From Erythrocercus mccallii (taxonomy: Eukaryota > Chordata > Aves > Passeriformes > Dicruridae), in NCBI GenBank assembly GCA_013397435.1, contig VZRG01000268.1:1-64000 (forward strand): a stretch of 64,000 nt of DNA. The letters run 5' to 3'. Within the stretch, counting starts at the first letter, position 1. Each line of letters opens with the position of its first letter. Shown here in pieces: positions 62,601 to 64,000 of this stretch. The position numbers were made by a program, and so were the translations under genes. The notes below the pieces were generated by a model, which saw nothing but the letters and a program-made list of their open reading frames with translations, did no database searches and was not told the origin of the DNA.

Positions 62601-63681
62601 GGATTTTAAGCCCGCATTGAGTGTTTTATATATTTATTGCAGATGGACCTACTAAAGAATTTACTCTTTCATCTAGCACTACCCAAACTGTCATATCAGA
62701 TCTTATATCTGATGTAGAGTATGTTGTATCAATAGCTTCATATGACGACAGAGAGGAGAGTCTACCTGTTTTTGGCCAGCTGACAAGTAAGTAGCTGCAG
62801 TACAATTAGAAAGCCAGTTAAGATAATTGAGGGGTCGTTTACAAAATTTGGCTTTGATCCAGTTCTCCAACAAAATTGCCACATACCTGAACTTTCCTTC
62901 AATGGAGCTGTCTGAACAGCCTTTTTCCATTAGTCTTAGTAGAAGCAGAGAAAATTTGCAAGAGATCAAAGGATACTAACATGGATATAATGTCTGCCAA
63001 CCTCTATAGAATTCTTGGCAGGAGGCCACTACATTTTTTGAGCTATACCTTCTTCCTATAAATTACATCTACTGAATTCAAGGGGAAGACAATCATTGAC
63101 CTCAGTAACAAATGAATTGGACTGACATCCTGTATGAGAAAGCAAACTATATTCCCTAAATGCATACTAAAATATGAAATTTAAGCTTTAATAATTTATA
63201 TTCATAATTTAAAAAGCATAAAATAAATTTAATTAAATAAAAATGCAAAGCAGATTCTTCTCTATGACACCTTTTGTATCATGTCTCAGGCATCACAAAG
63301 AACCATTATCAATTCCCTTAGGTGTTAGAGAGGGGTAATACTGGTATTTCTTCCAGGCATGTTGTAGTTAATTTTCAGGAAATGACTGTACTAGATGTAC
63401 AAATACAGAGGACTCTTAGATATTTGCATTTTCTGTATTTTGTGTCACCCTGAATACCATGTTGTCAAAGCTGTAAGTACAGGGGGTATATTCAGAACCT
63501 GCATTTATGTTTTTGTGTTCTGAGTCTTGTCAGACATGTGGCTCTAATTCCTTATGTGCTTTTCTTTGATGTTTAAAAATTTAACCCTGTTTACCCCATT
63601 CTGTCTATGTTGTGTTTTGTGTAGTTCAGACAGGTGGCCCAGGAATACCAGACGAAAAGAAGGTTGAGGCTCAATTACAAA
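53606..63681 (+). CDS. COL12A1: COL12A1, collagen alpha-1(XII) chain, N-terminal exons, partial (runs off the right edge)
   Basis: Coding exons are 53606-53678, 61836-61952, 62643-62786 and 63625-63681, all GT-AG and all joined in phase 1. They encode the first 130 residues of the fibril-associated collagen XII chain, a homotrimeric FACIT collagen of dense connective tissue. Residues 1-24 are the signal peptide (MKTALCSAVAALCAAALLSS..EAE). Residues 25-112 are the first fibronectin type III domain, starting VNPPSDLNFTIIDEHNVQMS, with the core Trp of SWKRPPDAIVGYRV and the later VEYVVSIASYD strand. A sequon lies at Asn32. Residues 113-130 (QTGGPGIPDEKKVEAQLQ) are the linker to the first von Willebrand A domain, which lies beyond the window. 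The sequence closely fits chicken collagen XII as I remember it. The ATG has a purine at -3. Confidence 0.96.
53679..61835 (+). other. COL12A1 first coding intron
   Basis: An 8.2-kb intron. Its first 1.1 kb (to about 54770) is GC-rich and unlike the AT-rich remainder. It contains an AATAAA near 54129 and another near 54724, with frames on both strands but no recognised protein. AT/TG-alternating microsatellite-like sequence lies at 57530-57640. The rest is unremarkable except for an old CR1 remnant. Confidence 0.7.
59335..59585 (+). mobile_element. Ancient CR1 LINE 3' remnant
   Basis: Highly diverged but ordered CR1 3' UTR features: GGCAGTGAGGTTTTGGAGTA with TTTCTGTGGGAAGCTG, then TCTTTGAGAATGATCTGAG, and a tail CCTGCAGTGCCATTGTTC followed by TATGATC. 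It is intronic and inactive. Divergence is much greater than in the 41-kb copy. Confidence 0.5.
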
Positions 63682-64000
63682 GTAAGATGCTTTGCTTTTC
63701 AACTTACCTGATATTTTCTTATCTGAGGTCTAGCTCACAAAGTTGTGTTTCTGTGTTACCTACCAAAGAAGTTAACTTGTAAAGTTCTTCAGAGTTAAGA
63801 AAACTTGTGAAGGGACTGGGATAGAAGGAATTTATAAGCTGCATTGAAAGATTAAGGTGTAAAGTTGGCACTGAAACTGGGGATTTCATGTAACTAACCT
63901 GAGCAAGTCCATGAGTGTCTTGGTCCTATTAATGAAAGGTGTGCTGTGGATAAAAGGCTTTGCAGAAGAACCTATGCAGCTACAATGGGGAAATAAAGAT

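Noticed and set aside
1..64000. CRISPR arrays, operons, ribosome binding sites or mobile gene cassettes of bacterial type
   Set aside because: Spliced genes, CpG islands and CR1/LTR repeats show vertebrate nuclear DNA; no such bacterial structures were seen.

Overview
This is vertebrate nuclear DNA, most likely from a bird. All genes are split by GT-AG introns, first exons sit in CpG-rich islands, and AT-rich introns and spacers are littered with CR1 LINE fragments and avian-type endogenous retrovirus LTRs. The gene order on the + strand is FILIP1 (last exon) - TMEM30A - COX7A2 - COL12A1 (first exons). It matches the block known from human 6q14. The repeat families suggest a neoavian, perhaps a passerine, but I cannot fix the species.

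Layout. 1-3291 is the end of the last FILIP1 intron. 3292-3498 is its C-terminal exon, followed by a long 3' UTR-like stretch and a candidate alternative last exon near 10519. 11.4-16.67 kb is a repeat cluster: several CR1 copies and a 791-bp solo LTR with a 4-bp target duplication, inserted in a CR1 directly upstream of TMEM30A. TMEM30A has seven coding exons (16798-27148; 376 aa). COX7A2 has four (32755-36377; 83 aa). 36.5-49.2 kb is intergenic, with CR1 pieces and an isolated GC-rich patch at 38.4 kb. 49.2-51.5 kb is the CpG island of COL12A1, interrupted by an 80-base assembly gap. COL12A1 coding starts at 53606 with a signal-peptide exon. After an 8.2-kb intron come the two exons of the first fibronectin type III module and one linker exon. 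The gene runs off the right edge.

The four genes do unrelated jobs: FILIP1 in filamin/actin regulation, TMEM30A as the P4-ATPase flippase beta subunit, COX7A2 in respiratory complex IV, and COL12A1 as a fibril-associated collagen. They share orientation and ancient synteny, not a pathway. I found no convincing undescribed biological system. The most useful leads are the possible alternative FILIP1 3' exon, the LTR/CR1 nest abutting the TMEM30A promoter, the isolated CpG patch at 38.4 kb, and the GC-rich block in the first COL12A1 coding intron.
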